64,000 bases of DNA, from assembly GCA_001051155.2 (NCBI GenBank), contig JYIP02000006.1, positions 4,650,001 to 4,714,000 on the forward strand, given 5' to 3'. The translations under genes and the position numbers were made by a program. The DNA comes from Chrysoporthe austroafricana (taxonomy: Eukaryota > Ascomycota > Sordariomycetes > Diaporthales > Cryphonectriaceae). Of this stretch, positions 1-10,739 are shown piece after piece. The stretch's first letter is position 1; the number at the start of each line of letters is the position of its first letter. A model generated the notes under the pieces. That model searched no databases. It was not told the origin of the DNA and worked only from the letters and a program-made list of their open reading frames with translations.

Positions 1-630
1 AGCACCTTCCCTAGTACATTGTTCAGTGGAGCAATAGTTTCCTGGTTGTTATTTCTGGATTGGCAGTGCCAAGCTCCTGGGCATTACGGCAGGGCTTTGT
101 TATCGCTGCAGATGATAACATCAAAAGGCCTTCAGTCAGTGGAATGATGAAGTTGTTTGGAAGAAAATTAATTGAGGAATGGTTAAGTGTAAAAAGTGGT
201 GCAGCCTGGCTAGAAGTGGTTCGTCTGATTTGCTATCGTACAAGTTCTATGAATATGTGTTAAGCTCGTCATACACAGGGAGAAAACTTTTCTAGGCTCA
301 CTTATTGCTTACTTTTCCTCCGCCTTAGAAGGCTTTCGCTGTGCGCGGTAAACTAAGACCCCGTTGAGCATTCAGCACCGAGGCTTCGTGGACTTGCGTC
401 GGACAGTGCGGGAGATAACAAAAGTTTCAGAGCTTATCTGGCATCTTGGTAGTCTTATTCTGGCTGGTGGGTCTCGTCTTACCGAGAATCCGTGGCCCGA
501 GTGTAGGATCCAGAACCTGGTCTGACTCCAGCTTGTCAACTGGTGATCGAGATGTGCCCGCCGCTCTTGTTACTACTGAACTTTGTTGCTCGAGAACCAC
601 AACTAAACGAATCGCAATCGTACCTATATC
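1..630. other. No gene recognised
   Basis: No open frame here has a recognisable domain or gene-like composition. The stretch lies upstream of the HET-domain gene and presumably holds its promoter and 5' leader. I see no repeat or RNA gene. Confidence 0.4.
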
Positions 631-3303
631 ATGGAGGCTGACAGGCTCTGTAAATACTGTAGCCAGATAGAATTCTCGGCCCTTGCCACCCCCACGCTTG
701 CGGATATTCACAGAGCCCAAGAGGATATCAGGAGGGGTATCGGGTTCTGGCCACGAGTCCTACCAGACGGTACGTGGCAAGGACCAGGAGAGCCACCAAA
801 GGTCGGCAGAGTAAACTTGGGTTCACTCAAACGAATTCAGCGGGATTCAGAATCGTGCAAGCTGTGTGCTATCATTGTCGACGTCGTGCGCCGGCAAGGT
901 GGCTACATTTCTCCGAATAATGCTTTGCCCACAGGTGACGAAGTGCAATTTTGGGCAGATCCTTCGTCTCACTATGGGCACATTACGGATTCTCCCGAGG
1001 ACATCGAGTCGAGCTGGAACGAGGCATACTTTAAAATGCGACGCCTAGCAATCACGGCTTGCAAGTCTGATACGGAGGAAGCTGTCGCGTATTTTGACAG
1101 TGTCGTCCAGCCTTGTAGTGTAGGAGCCTCTCGGGCCCCTGACATCCGAATACAGGCCAGCAGAGGATGAGATGTTGTTTCTTGGAAGGATGCGTCCGGA
1201 AACCATCAATATGGATCTTCCCCGGCATTGGATGGAGCTGTGCGAATCTACTCACGGGGTAAGCTGTTATGCTCGTGGAATGGAGTCTGAGCATACAAGG
1301 TAAGATATTAAGTCTTTCTTTTCTTATTCTTATTCTTTTGTTTCCCCTTCCAACATTGGACCGTTAGTCGTTGTTCTCGATCACTTCAAGAGTACCTAAT
1401 TTGCATATGCAGCACAATTCGCATTCGTTTCATCGATGTGAACGATATGTGCATCCGCCTCGTTGACGAATACAATCCGACCGATCCACGCATGGCTTAC
1501 GCAGCATTGAGCTACGTCTGGGGTCAAAAGCAAAAGCTCATGCTTTCCGCGGAAGATGAACCAATGCTAACAAGGAAGGGCTCCATTTGCGACAATGACA
1601 TCCCCAGGACGATCTCTGACGCTATCCAGGTAACGCGTTCATTGGGTCTACGATTTCTCTGGGTTGACGCTATTTGTATAATGCAAGGTCAAACGCAAGA
1701 TGACCTTCATGACAAAGCGGAACAAATTGGCAATAGTAAGTGGCTTCTGAGTCGCATTTCAGATAAATCATAGATGAGCACTGGTAGAGTTTTTGCAGGT
1801 CTTATTGACGCACACGCTTTGTGTTCTAGTGGCAAACATTTACAGGTCTGCTTTCCTCACCATCGTTGCCGCTTTCGGCGAGGACGCAGACGCTGGGCTA
1901 GCTGGGCTCCGCCCAGGTACGAGATCATATCAGCAGCGAGAAGTCGTAGTCATACCGCCAGACACCAAGAAGGCCTCGCCCGGGCTCTCTCTGCTTACCA
2001 CTTGTAAGTCGTTCCCGAAATACTTCGGTGAGTTCTTCAATCGTCGAGACGAGGATGCCGATATAAGCACGTGGAATACCCGCGGCTGGACATTACAAGA
2101 ACGGGCGCTCTCACGACGAAATCTGATTTTCACCCGGGAGCAAGTCCTCTGGGCCTGCGACGGCGCTTACTTCTGCGAGGAGACTTGCTTCGAGCACCCC
2201 GTCACCGCGAGCTGGTCGTCCACGTTGCGCACTCCCATCCGATTCGAACTGTTCAAGGGGCTCCAGCTTAACGCGACCAACCTGCGAAGTCTAGACGGCA
2301 AGATGGCACGGGTAGCTGGCTCATCAAAGAAATTCTGGGATAAATACAGGCTCTTAGTCCAGCACTTCTCGATGCGCAAACTGAGCTTTCCAGGTGATGT
2401 CTACGACGCTTTCCTCGGCATCATGGTCGCTATGCAACGGGTCCGCGACGAGTCCTTCCACTGGGGACATCCGCGGTCGCGCTTCGAATTGTCTCTTTCA
2501 TGGTCTTCCTTTCATACTCTATCGCGGCGGTCAGCGAAAAGTACTTTACCGATGACCTCGCTGAAGACCAACGTCGAATTTCCGACCTGGTCCTGGATGG
2601 GCTGGGTAGGAGAGGCAAGCGTGTCAGTCGGTGATGAGAGGTCTGAGACGTGAGAAAACCCTCGTTCCACCAAATGGGATTCTGTTTTCCTAATCAAGTA
2701 GTCAGTGAAGCCCCGATGATCTCCTGCTTCGTCCACAAAAGTAAGCCTCTCAGACTCGTCTCGATCAACGAGACCAAAGTCAACGAGAGTGTTCTCAAAC
2801 CATCAGCTCCTTATCGTCACATTCCCTGGCTAGATGACGACATTCGCGTCCAAGTCACCCTCGAAGATGTCCATCGTCACCTGCCGACAGTGATAGACGT
2901 TTTGAAGGCTCAAAAACTTCCCGATGAGCATCTTCTATTCTTCTGGGGAAGCACGGCAATCTTCGACGTACCTCTCAGTCCCGAGGGTAAACAAGACAGA
3001 GCGACCCACTTCGAATATTCAGCTGCCAAGAGACCCGTCATCAGGGATGCTAAAGGCTTCGAGGTCGGCCAGGGCAACTTCATGAGCTTGGATGTGTCGA
3101 AAGAGTTCACTGACTCGAATGTCCCGGCTGAATTCGTAGCTGTGGCACGGAGGCATATCATAGACCTTGATCTGCCTACTATTATCATCGCCCTGCAGAT
3201 CAAATGGGTGAACGGGAGGGCAAGAAGACTTAATTATGCAGAAATTGAGGAGGCTGCATGGATTAACGCAGGACCAAAATGGAAGTTGATTGCGTTAGAG
3301 TAA
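631..3303 (+). pseudogene. HET-domain (heterokaryon incompatibility) protein, frameshifted
   Basis: HET-domain proteins act in fungal non-self recognition and cell death. The N-terminal exon from ATG 631 has the usual paired CxxC start (CKYC, later CKLC). After an intron at 1300-1412 come the HET core motifs YAALSYVWG and [14 protein letters not shown] second intron at 1736-1829 restores the sequence IGN-MANIY, followed by RSAFLTIVAAFG and RGWTLQERALS. The C-terminal part, from about 2650, ends in a HET-type tail (KWKLIALE). Two frame changes are not explained by plausible introns: one at about 1100-1165, where the first frame stops at 1168 and the next frame reads on as RPETINMDLPRHWMELCE; the other at about 2640-2655, where one frame stops at 2651 and coding continues in another. 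Either the gene is broken or the sequence has indel errors. The family call is secure from the motifs; functional status is not. Confidence 0.85.
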
Positions 3304-3715
3304 TTCTTGGAAGGGTTGATTTCTTAGCTGCAGTATTTGCGGTGTCTGGACCATAACGGAAGCATTACAGCTATGGTGACATTTGGCGATTCCTTGATGA
3401 TATGTAGATATCCTTTTACATAAGTTGGACGACCCGCTTCTGGACTCCCCCCCCCGGACCTGTGATCACCTTTCACCCCTGGCCATAACTTCCGAAAGCA
3501 TTGCAAATGCATTCAATATAATAAACTAGCTCTAAACAACAAGTCTTTACTTTCATAGAAGAAATAGCTTTCAACTGACCTAATCATTTCTCCCACTGAT
3601 CCATTGTCGGCAAACGACTGTCTTCTTGATACCTAGTAATTAATTGAAAATGCCTAGCATATACTTACTTGAACCTCATTCCCTCAACGTCGCTACATCA
3701 AGCTACCGGACTATT
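3304..3715. other. Intergenic, short C-run
   Basis: No gene is visible. A homopolymeric C tract lies at about 3448-3456. Similar poly-C or poly-G tracts occur near 7026, 19759, 20350 and 50100. Confidence 0.4.
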
Positions 3716-4606
3716 TCACGACGTGGCCTTGGTCGACGAAGAGTCTTGTTTCTTCGTACTCCTCTCGATGCTCAGGATCAGCGTAACATGCTGACTCAAA
3801 GCCAGCATCTCACCATCCACATTCCTCACCATCACATCGATATCAAATTTCCCGTCCTTGATCTGCTTTGACATGATTCGCACTGCCGCCCATTCAACGC
3901 CCTTCTCCGAAAGCACCGTCTTCACTTCGAGAATCATCACTACAGTGGGGAACCACAGGCTTGCCCGTGATTCAGCCGTGTTATGCACCTGCTCCGCACG
4001 ACTGTCCTTTTCTTGGGGAGCTTCCAAGAGCTTACGGAGTTCCGGCACTGCCAGGAACGTGTGTAGACCGAACAAGAACGAATTCACCACATAGGCCAGC
4101 GTGTTCTGGGTGATGGGCTCCCTCGAACCCACATATCTACTGCCCCGGGCGTCGGTAGCTCTCCGCGAGGCAGATAGAAGTGCCAATTATGAAGAGAACG
4201 CTGCAATGCCATGGGCTTCGGAAGGTTCGACTTCTCCCAAAAGTCGTCACCATCGTTCGTCTTCAAAGCCTCGAAATTCGGCACAGGAGGGAGCTCAGCA
4301 GCCGGACCGGCTTCATAGCCCGTCGGTACACTCATGCCATCGAAGGTTTGTAAATTGTTGTGGGTTGTGTATACGACCATGGTATGACGCGAGGTAGACT
4401 TGTCGATCCAGGGCGCACCCGGGAGAAGCCCGTGCTACCAAAGACTCAGGTGGAGAGTAGATAGTTGCCGACCCAGCTTGACATCATCGACAGCAACAAT
4501 GGCTGCCTCGGCAACTGTGCGGCCTGGGACCTCAAAGTGTGCGGTTAGGGTGTCGGCCTGGTCACGCGAGGATAGATGGGCACTAACCGTCCCGATATTT
4601 GCCACG
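3716..4606 (-). pseudogene. Acyl-CoA thioesterase-like (hotdog, 4HBT_3 type) pseudogene, N-terminus missing
   Basis: Read on the minus strand from about 4606 down to the stop at 3716. The first part carries the hotdog strand segment DTLTAHFEVPGRT and then VDDVKLGRQLSTLHLSLW. The next codon is TAG (4435-4437), where the frame otherwise continues as HGLLPGAPWID; this is best explained as a Gln codon changed by C to T. A frameshift follows at about 4110-4130, between VDMWVRG and REPITQNTLAYVV. The last part (FGLHTFL, LWFPTVVMILEV, MLALSQHV) is typical of fungal thioesterase-like proteins. The expected first 40-50 residues are absent. The next recognisable sequence upstream is an MFS gene on the other strand, itself lacking its start. 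Such proteins are common in metabolite clusters. The family call rests on pattern recognition. Confidence 0.7.
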
Positions 4607-4689
4607 GATTATGGTTATAGTCACAATGAAGTATTTCATGTTTCATTTTCCAAATCGGAGAGACTCGGTTCTTTAATTATGATGATATT

Positions 4690-5920
4690 TGCAGGCGTAG
4701 GGAGCTCTAGTCTACGGCATGTCCCAGGCAAAGAACTTAAGAGACATTCTCGTCTTCCGTTTCTTTCTGGGCGTCATCGAGGCAAGTTTTTTCCCTGGTG
4801 TTGTCTATCTAATGACCTGCTCGTATAAGGAGACCAAGATTGGTATGTTACATCATTTTGAATACAGTATTCGGTATAAAGATTAACAATTTACAAGCAA
4901 ACGGTTTTGCATATTCTTTACAGCTCTGTGTTTCGCTAATGCCGCCTCGGGACTTATTGCCGGCACCGTTATATCTAGACTAGAAGGCAGAAACGGCATA
5001 CGGGGGTGGAGATGGCTGTTCCTCGTCGAAGGTCTCGTTACGATCGGCGTCACATTCGTCTCTATGTTTGTTCTCGCAGATTTTCCCCACAACGTCTCGC
5101 ACCGCCTGAGTCATGACGAAAGGAAGCTCGCCATTGTTCGTATTAAGTACGACGAGGAAGCTTCGTCAGTCATCGCTAAAAAGCGGCTCAGTCCATTCTA
5201 GAGTGTTAAAGCTGCTGTTTGTGACCCTAGGGTCTGGGTTTTCATTATTCTTTATATGGCTCAGAACGGCTCGACAACCGTCTCATATTTCATTCCGACA
5301 GTGCTAAAGAATATGGGATATGCTAGGGTAAAAGCTCAATGAATGACAGCACCCATATGGGCTGTATGACAACACCCTTCCCTCAATTATTTTGGAAATA
5401 AACTAATATCGCTACCTCTGCCCTAGTCGTTTTCCCCTATACGGCTGACCGATTCAATGAGAGGCGACGGCACGTTACGACCGGATTATGCGTCGCCTTC
5501 ACGGGAGCAGTCGTCAGCGTTTCAGTTATCGACAACAACCGAGTTCGTTATGCCATGATGTGCCTCTACATCGCTAGCTTTTATCTCACGCTGCCTATGA
5601 TCCTCACCTGGTATTCCCATATCTTCGTACAGCCGCAGGGGAAGCGAGCCGCGATAGTGGCTTTGGTGCTCTGCGTGGGAAGCGCATCCTCAATCTACGG
5701 CAGCTACCTGTGGCCAAGCGCCGATTCCCCCAATTAAACGATGGACTTCATTGTCGTATCGTACTTTACAGGGCTTGGAATAGCCATTGCATCTACTCTG
5801 CCGATTCTATTTCGATATATGCCTAAATTTTAGACGCAGGCGGAGCGTGATCTGGAGAGCGACTAGCAGATGGGCCTTGTGAAACTCCGCGAAATAGTAC
5901 AGCCAGCTGAGAATATTTGG
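4690..5920 (+). pseudogene. MFS transporter pseudogene (Dal5/allantoate-permease type), N-terminus missing
   Basis: The first readable part, at about 4710-4842, gives DILVFRFFLGVIEASFFPG, the conserved segment around TM4 of the anion:cation symporter (Dal5-like) MFS family. After an intron beginning at 4843, GLIAGTVISRLEG and GWRWLFLVEG follow. TAG at 5199-5201 interrupts at a position where family members usually have Gln before a Lys-Ala-DPRVW motif. A second intron (about 5330-5427) leads to the C-terminal half with VFPYTADRF, YIASFYLTLPMI and GKRAAI. Further stops occur at about 5736, 5832 and 5865. The first three TM segments are missing and I see no start codon. Clearly dead. Confidence 0.75.
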
Positions 5921-8011
5921 TCGATGACTTAGTTCGTTGCAGGCCTCAGCCTGGCTGTCGCATTTGGTGCTCGGTGAGCCATTTCATCATGTACTCCTGA
6001 ATTTGTGTGAGCCGCTGCCTCGTGGGCTGCCACTAATAGGCAAACTCTTGGGACAAGTCAGTTTGTTGGCCTTTTTCTTTTTCTTTATTCTTAAGTTGAA
6101 CATCCACATTTCAGAGCACGAGCAGAGACGGAAGATTTAGGTTCGCAAATGTCAAATGAGTAAGTACTTTTATAAACAGCTAGATTCGTTTTTGCATTGA
6201 GGACTATTTTTCTGTTAATCGGGCAATTCTTGACGATGTTCATAAGCAAAGACAGCGTGTTGAACCTTGATATGATGAAAACGAATAGCTATATTATGAG
6301 TGTACGGCTGTGAAATTCTTTTGCGAAAAGCATAGGGGTATGAAGAAACAACCGTCCCCGTCAACTTCAATATCGAATCAAGTTATTAGAGCTATGTTGA
6401 TAGCATACTGCTTTCATATTGCCTCTGCTTCGCTAATTTGCGAAGCAGCTATACTGGACCCCTGGCCAACATACCTTACTGACCTAACTTGAAGATGCTC
6501 TGTTCTTCCCCAGCAGCTTCATCTCAGGACCAATTTTGCGACCTTTGCATATGAGCAGCTAGCTACCGGGTGTCTGGAAATTATAGGTTGTGTTTTACCA
6601 GATCTTCACCCTTGGTCCTACTAAAGGGAGAAAGACTGGCTCCTCTTGTCGTTATGCAATTAAGAAGTGATTGAAATACATCAATGTAGCATTTGAAAAA
6701 AGATGTTATGTTATATAGTAAGGAGGTTGACAGTCGCAAAAGTCAGAGTCATAAAAAGGAAATACTCAGCACTCTATATGAACTCTGTATTACGCATGAA
6801 TAACCAAATCTCTATCAAACTATAGAATTACGAAAAAATAGAATTGCAAACTTCCGAAAGACGTCTAGAAATATTATGCATTTCTATATTATGAATTTCA
6901 AAAGAAATGAAAATGCGAAGTATGTTTCTAATCTTTTTAAATCTTATAAAAATAAAATCATTATATTACTTCCGCCAGCGATGCAGGTTGTATGTTACTG
7001 ATTACAGAGGCATAGTGCCAGGAACCCCCCCCCCCAAATTGGGCCTATAAGTAGATTGGTGTTCGACTTCAGCCCCTTTCGCACTTGATTAATGCCGCTA
7101 CCGCGCTCTATTCTCTTTAATACAGGTCTGATCAGATGCGAGGAATCGTCGAAACATCAATTTTCCATCTGCAAGCTGTAACCCTACCATATCTACCTCG
7201 TCGATAAGGCTCGTTAGCTCGTTTGGCCATTGCCTTGTCTCGACGACTGTCCCGATAGCGTATCCCTTTTGATTTAAGATTTAATTAACCTTGCCTCTTG
7301 ACGGCGTCAGGCCAGGCCATAGGCACAGATCATTTTGCCTGGTTTGGTTCCCTCGTCTGTCCATACGCACGCTTAGGTTGTCGAGTCTACTGCCCCAGGC
7401 CTGGTGGTACGCATGGGATGCTGATACCATTTCTGGTTCACTAGAGAGCATCTTAACCCACCAGTTGAAAATCTTGTCCAGCACTTGACTTGGCTTATCC
7501 ATTGATGAAAGGCCGGCCGCTCTAGAGATCCGGTCGTCCGTCAAGAACCTCTAATTGGCTGCTTTTGCTTTGGATATACAGAAGCCAATATTCCGATTCC
7601 TTTACTTACAATGGTTTCAAAGCACAAGTCAGTCAAAGTTTGCTCAATTAGCAAAGAATTATTTAGTAAATATTATATTTGTACAGGTTAGAGAGGCTGG
7701 GCAAGAATAATTCAGAGTATTTCAAAGTCAAAAGGTCGTTATTTTCTAATCTCGAGTCTCAGTGCCACTTCGCCCTCTTACCTTCTTTCCCGCCATATAT
7801 TACTCATAAAATGGCTTTGCTTGAATTGTTCTCAGAATAGCTTTAAGATGGAACACTAGAGTCCAACACTGTGGCAGCACATTATCTAAACGTGTCAATT
7901 TAAGCCTTTCCCTTGCCGACTCCTTCTTCTTTGGCCTTCGCTATTCTTATCTAAATACCATTTCACTTTCACACTCCCATTTGTCCTTCCCCAACAACGA
8001 TGGTTTTTCTA
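5921..8011. other. Mostly non-coding; unidentified coding-like stretch on minus strand at 7093-7544
   Basis: The region is moderately AT-rich, with a C-run at about 7026-7036. On the minus strand between about 7544 and 7093 two adjacent frames look protein-like (one contains NWWVKMLSSEPEMV, the next GYAIGTVVETRQWP), separated by a stop near 7281. I do not recognise a family. It may be a decayed gene remnant. The rest, including the stretch just downstream of the split P450, shows nothing I can name. Confidence 0.3.
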
Positions 8012-8085
8012 TCAAAAAGCTTCCGGCCGAGGCTTGTAGCGTAGATAGACTGGTTTCTTCGGCCGTGAGGCGAAATGAGCATTGC
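8012..8085 (-). pseudogene. Cut-off 3' end of the transposon-split P450 gene
   Basis: This fragment holds the last 24 codons of the P450 whose main body lies at 15569-17472, ending at TGA (8012-8014). It includes the target-site copy ATTGC (8081-8085). Removing the element and one ATTGC copy puts this piece in frame with the distal part: the codons before the junction read LQARN and those after it AHFASRPKKP. A basic, Pro-rich tail of this kind is typical of P450 C-termini. It is now 7.5 kb from the rest of the gene and cannot be translated with it unless the element is spliced out. Confidence 0.85.
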
Positions 8086-8585
8086 TATTATAAACCAGCA
8101 AGTGGTTCGGACCCTATGGACAAATCGAAACAAGGAAGAACCAAGCATGCCAAAAACCAACTACTATGATTACATAATTAGGGTTAGGGTTAGTTTTACC
8201 AATAAGGATAGATAGCTATGGATATGAGTTATCCAGAAGAAACGGCAAGGATGGATAGCTATGAATATGAATTATCCAGAAGAAACGGCAAGGATAGATA
8301 GCTATAAATATAAGTTATCCAGAAATATCCTTTAAGAAAGCATAATAATAGGAAAAGGATATAAAGATAGGGTATTCTCCCGAATAAATAAATTATTAGA
8401 GAATTTTCCAGTTATCAATTTAAGTATCAATTGGACTTTACTATTAATAGCCGTATTGGCTTATAAATATTGCGATATTTAGTAAACCCGTCCTGAAGCT
8501 CAAGGCCGTATTTGATATCGCTCTTATTAGCATAAACTTTTTGACTTTATAATATATCTTAAGATTTGCTATAGCGTTTATAATA
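8086..8585 (+). repeat. 5' LTR of gypsy copy 1
   Basis: A 500-bp LTR starting TATTATAAAC and ending TTTATAATA. The related solo LTR starts TGTTATGAAC, so the TA start is best read as a mutated TG. It contains internal near-repeats (GGATAGATAGCTATGGATATGA-like units at about 8205-8310) and a short TTAGGG-like run at about 8178-8194. Confidence 0.9.
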
Positions 8586-8769
8586 TTTTGATAATTCTTA
8601 TTTAAGATCGGTTTAATATATACTTTTTGAGTAATATTCAGGATATAATAATGTTTCAAATCCTGTTTTCGTCCAATATCCAAAGCTTTTAAGAAGAAAT
8701 ACCGGTTACTTTCATTAATAAATAGCTCTAGCAGCAAAATATAGCTTTATATTAATAGCTTGAAAAAAT

Positions 8770-9620
8770 TAAGAACGAAATTATTCGCCTTAATGCTTTC
8801 CAGCAAGCTAAAGCTTTCAAGTTCGATAAGCCAAGCCTTTATAAAAGTATTCGAAAGGACTTTCAAGCCTTTTTAATATAACTCAAGACTTATTTTAAAT
8901 ATTATGGTACCCAGTTCAGAACTACTTATAACAAAATCGATTTCGCAAGAAGCTGTTTTGAAAGAACGGCTTTCCAGTAATAGGAGCTAACTTTTCGCAA
9001 TTATCTGGACAATAGTGAAAAGTTCTATTCAGAGGAAACCAAGCGTATTTTCTAGCGCTATATTAATTTCGAATCAGCTCTTACTAAGACTTTTGGAAAT
9101 CCGGACGAATAACGTACGGCAATACGGCAATTAGAAGCATTTCGATAAACCAGTTTAGCTGCAAATTATATAGCCAAATTCCGACAGATCGTTACTTACT
9201 TTAATTATAATAACGACTTTCTTATAGACGCTTATTACGCAAGATTCAAAGAAGAAATTAAGGACGAATTCTATAAAGAAAACCGACCTGAAAAGCTTAA
9301 TAAATTCATTAATAAAATAATCCGTATTAATAACCGATTATACGAATAATAGCAATAACAATAAAAGAATTATAGTATTATTCCGTAATATTAGCTAAAT
9401 ATTGGGAAGCGCAAGTTCTAATATAAAAGCAAAAATAATACGGCTTATTCGGGTATTATATATATTAGGCTTATAGAATTAAATACTTTCGTATATAGAT
9501 AACGTAAAAAAGTTACTTATTATAATTATAGCAAGAAAGGCTATATTGCCCGCAATTATTAGCAAGAATAAAAAAAACGAGAATAGAAACTAGTCCCGGA
9601 AAGATAGCTTAATATTACTT
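8770..9620 (+). pseudogene. Gypsy copy 1 gag remnant
   Basis: A Gag-like frame broken by stops, with a capsid-type stretch including KTFGNPDE, RQLEAFR and DAYYARFKEEIKDEFY. The nucleocapsid zinc-knuckle region at about 9517-9570 retains its spacing, but the expected Cys and His codons read Tyr. That is the change G to A or C to T would make in TGY and CAY codons. Confidence 0.8.
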
Positions 9621-10739
9621 AATAATAAGAACCCAATTAACTGAATAAAAATATCCTACCGGAATAAGCAGCGGACTCTAATTACAGCAGCCTTAGCTAG
9701 ACAGTCTGCTACCAAAATTATTGCTTACTATACCTTTCGGAAAAGGAAAGTTTAAGATAATTCCTATGCAAGCTATAGGAATAATAGCAGCTCGCTATAA
9801 GCAAGAAAGGCTTATTTTATAATATTATTATCCAAAATAGCGATTCCGATTGCTTTAGCGAAAGACTTTCGCGAAACGAAAAAGATTTAAGAAAATACCC
9901 CTTGAATTATTATTTAGAACGATAATAGAATAGCATAATAGAAAAAGAAATCGGTACTATGCAATTAGAATTACCGATACCCAGCAATATTGCTGAAAAA
10001 TCATTATACCTTAATAAATAGCCGGATAACCTATTAACCCTAACTTTCAATAAAGAATTATTAGAAAAATTAGCTTATTTCTAGCAAAAAGATTGCCAAA
10101 ATTGCAAATAGATATCCAAATATACGGAAATCGAATATATTATTTATAGGCTTATAATAAGAGAACTTTTTCAAAGCATACTATTTCAGAATAGCGGATA
10201 CTTATCCCAAGAAAACGGAAGGATTAATTATTTATACTCTCGCTATTATAAACTTGCCTGGATTAGTTATATTTATTATAACTGTCAGATATATTTCAGC
10301 AAGAAAATTAAATAAGATTGGTTTTTACTTAAGAAATAAGACTAATTAATCTACTTTATTACAGAAGAAAAGGGAAAATTCAGAAAAGTCTTATATATTG
10401 AAAATAATAATGCATATATTAAATTACCGGATAATTGCTTACGAACGTATATTAATAGAAAGATTATATAAGGATAATGCTATATAATAGCATGCTTTAT
10501 ATATATATAGGATAAAGCTAAAGAATAGCATAAGCTGTAGAAAATCGAGAAGAATCGATAACGAAACTATGCCTAAGCAAAAAGGCTAGTATAGCAAGCA
10601 GCGAAAAATGCTTAAAAGACCCCAAAAAGGAAAGATTGCTTACAAAAAGATAATAGCCGATCAGGATTATAAGGTCCCTATGCGCTATTATCAAGGAAAA
10701 TAAAGAATATATTATCCTGGACGCATATATTAACGGATA

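Noticed and set aside
8178..8194. TTAGGG-type repeat suggesting an interstitial telomere or chromosome fusion
   Set aside because: It is two to three units only and lies inside the gypsy LTR. The related motif occurs in the LTR at 15160 and in the solo LTR near 49375, so it is LTR sequence.
8444..8737. 97-codon minus-strand open frame
   Set aside because: It lies in the gypsy LTR and adjacent leader. It is AT-rich with no domain.
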